A stretch of 16,943 bases of DNA, taken from DATJPR01 sp035506295. Its GTDB lineage: Bacteria; Bacteroidota; Ignavibacteria; UBA10030; UBA6906. Location: contig DATJPR010000218.1 of assembly GCA_035506295.1 (NCBI GenBank), positions 1-16,943 of the forward strand, read 5' to 3'. The notes beneath the pieces were generated by a model. It saw only the letters and a list, made by a program, of their open reading frames with translations, was not told where the DNA came from and made no database searches. Below are positions 16,938 to 16,943 of the stretch, piece by piece; the stretch's first letter is position 1; each line of letters starts with the position of its first letter. The position numbers and the translations under genes are program-made.

Positions 16938-16943
16938 AATCGG

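Overview
This GC-rich window holds 12 protein-coding genes and no RNA gene, insertion sequence, CRISPR array or prophage that I can see. The organism looks like a Gram-negative, rod-shaped heterotroph. The gene order purN-purH-mreB-mreC-mreD-mrdA-rodA, the mixed Shine-Dalgarno usage and the protein styles suggest the Bacteroidota/Chlorobiota/Ignavibacteriota (FCB) side of the tree. That placement is inference from memory, without a search.

Positions 1-8148 (minus strand) form one tightly packed run, read from right to left: purN, purH, mreB, mreC, mreD, mrdA (PBP2), rodA, and the N-terminal part of a Lon-like AAA+ protease that leaves the window at its left edge. Adjacent genes overlap by 4 bp or are at most 46 bp apart. 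The two pur genes perform the GAR and AICAR formyl-transfer steps and IMP ring closure. The mre/mrd/rod genes encode the elongasome, which makes the side wall of a rod. Upstream on the same strand lie an LD-carboxypeptidase (peptidase S66) gene at 8269-9219 and, at 9455-10366, a gene for a NYN-domain protein whose C-terminal part resembles a cold-shock domain.

Positions 10367-10587 form a divergent intergenic region with a good sigma70-like promoter in each direction. Rightward runs a self-contained two-gene operon. The first gene (10588-14562) encodes a 1324-residue exported, C-terminally anchored protein with a DUF2334/deacetylase-like domain, a glutamine-amidotransferase-like domain, a glycoside-hydrolase-like barrel and two small beta repeats. 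The second (14579-15859) encodes a membrane GT2 synthase with the D, DxD, TED and QxxRW signatures of PgaC/BcsA-type polymerases. Together they resemble the PgaB + PgaC and PelA logic (polymerise, deacetylate, cleave), but the domain order and companion domains differ. This is the best candidate here for an undescribed exopolysaccharide system.

Positions 15872-16927 (minus strand, convergent) encode a Tat-exported N4-(beta-N-acetylglucosaminyl)-L-asparaginase-family Ntn hydrolase. The window ends 16 bases upstream of its start, with a clear ribosome binding site.

Several very long antisense open frames, up to 856 codons, are GC-driven shadows and were left out. Gene starts were revised for the LD-carboxypeptidase (9219), the GT2 synthase (14579) and the asparaginase (16927).
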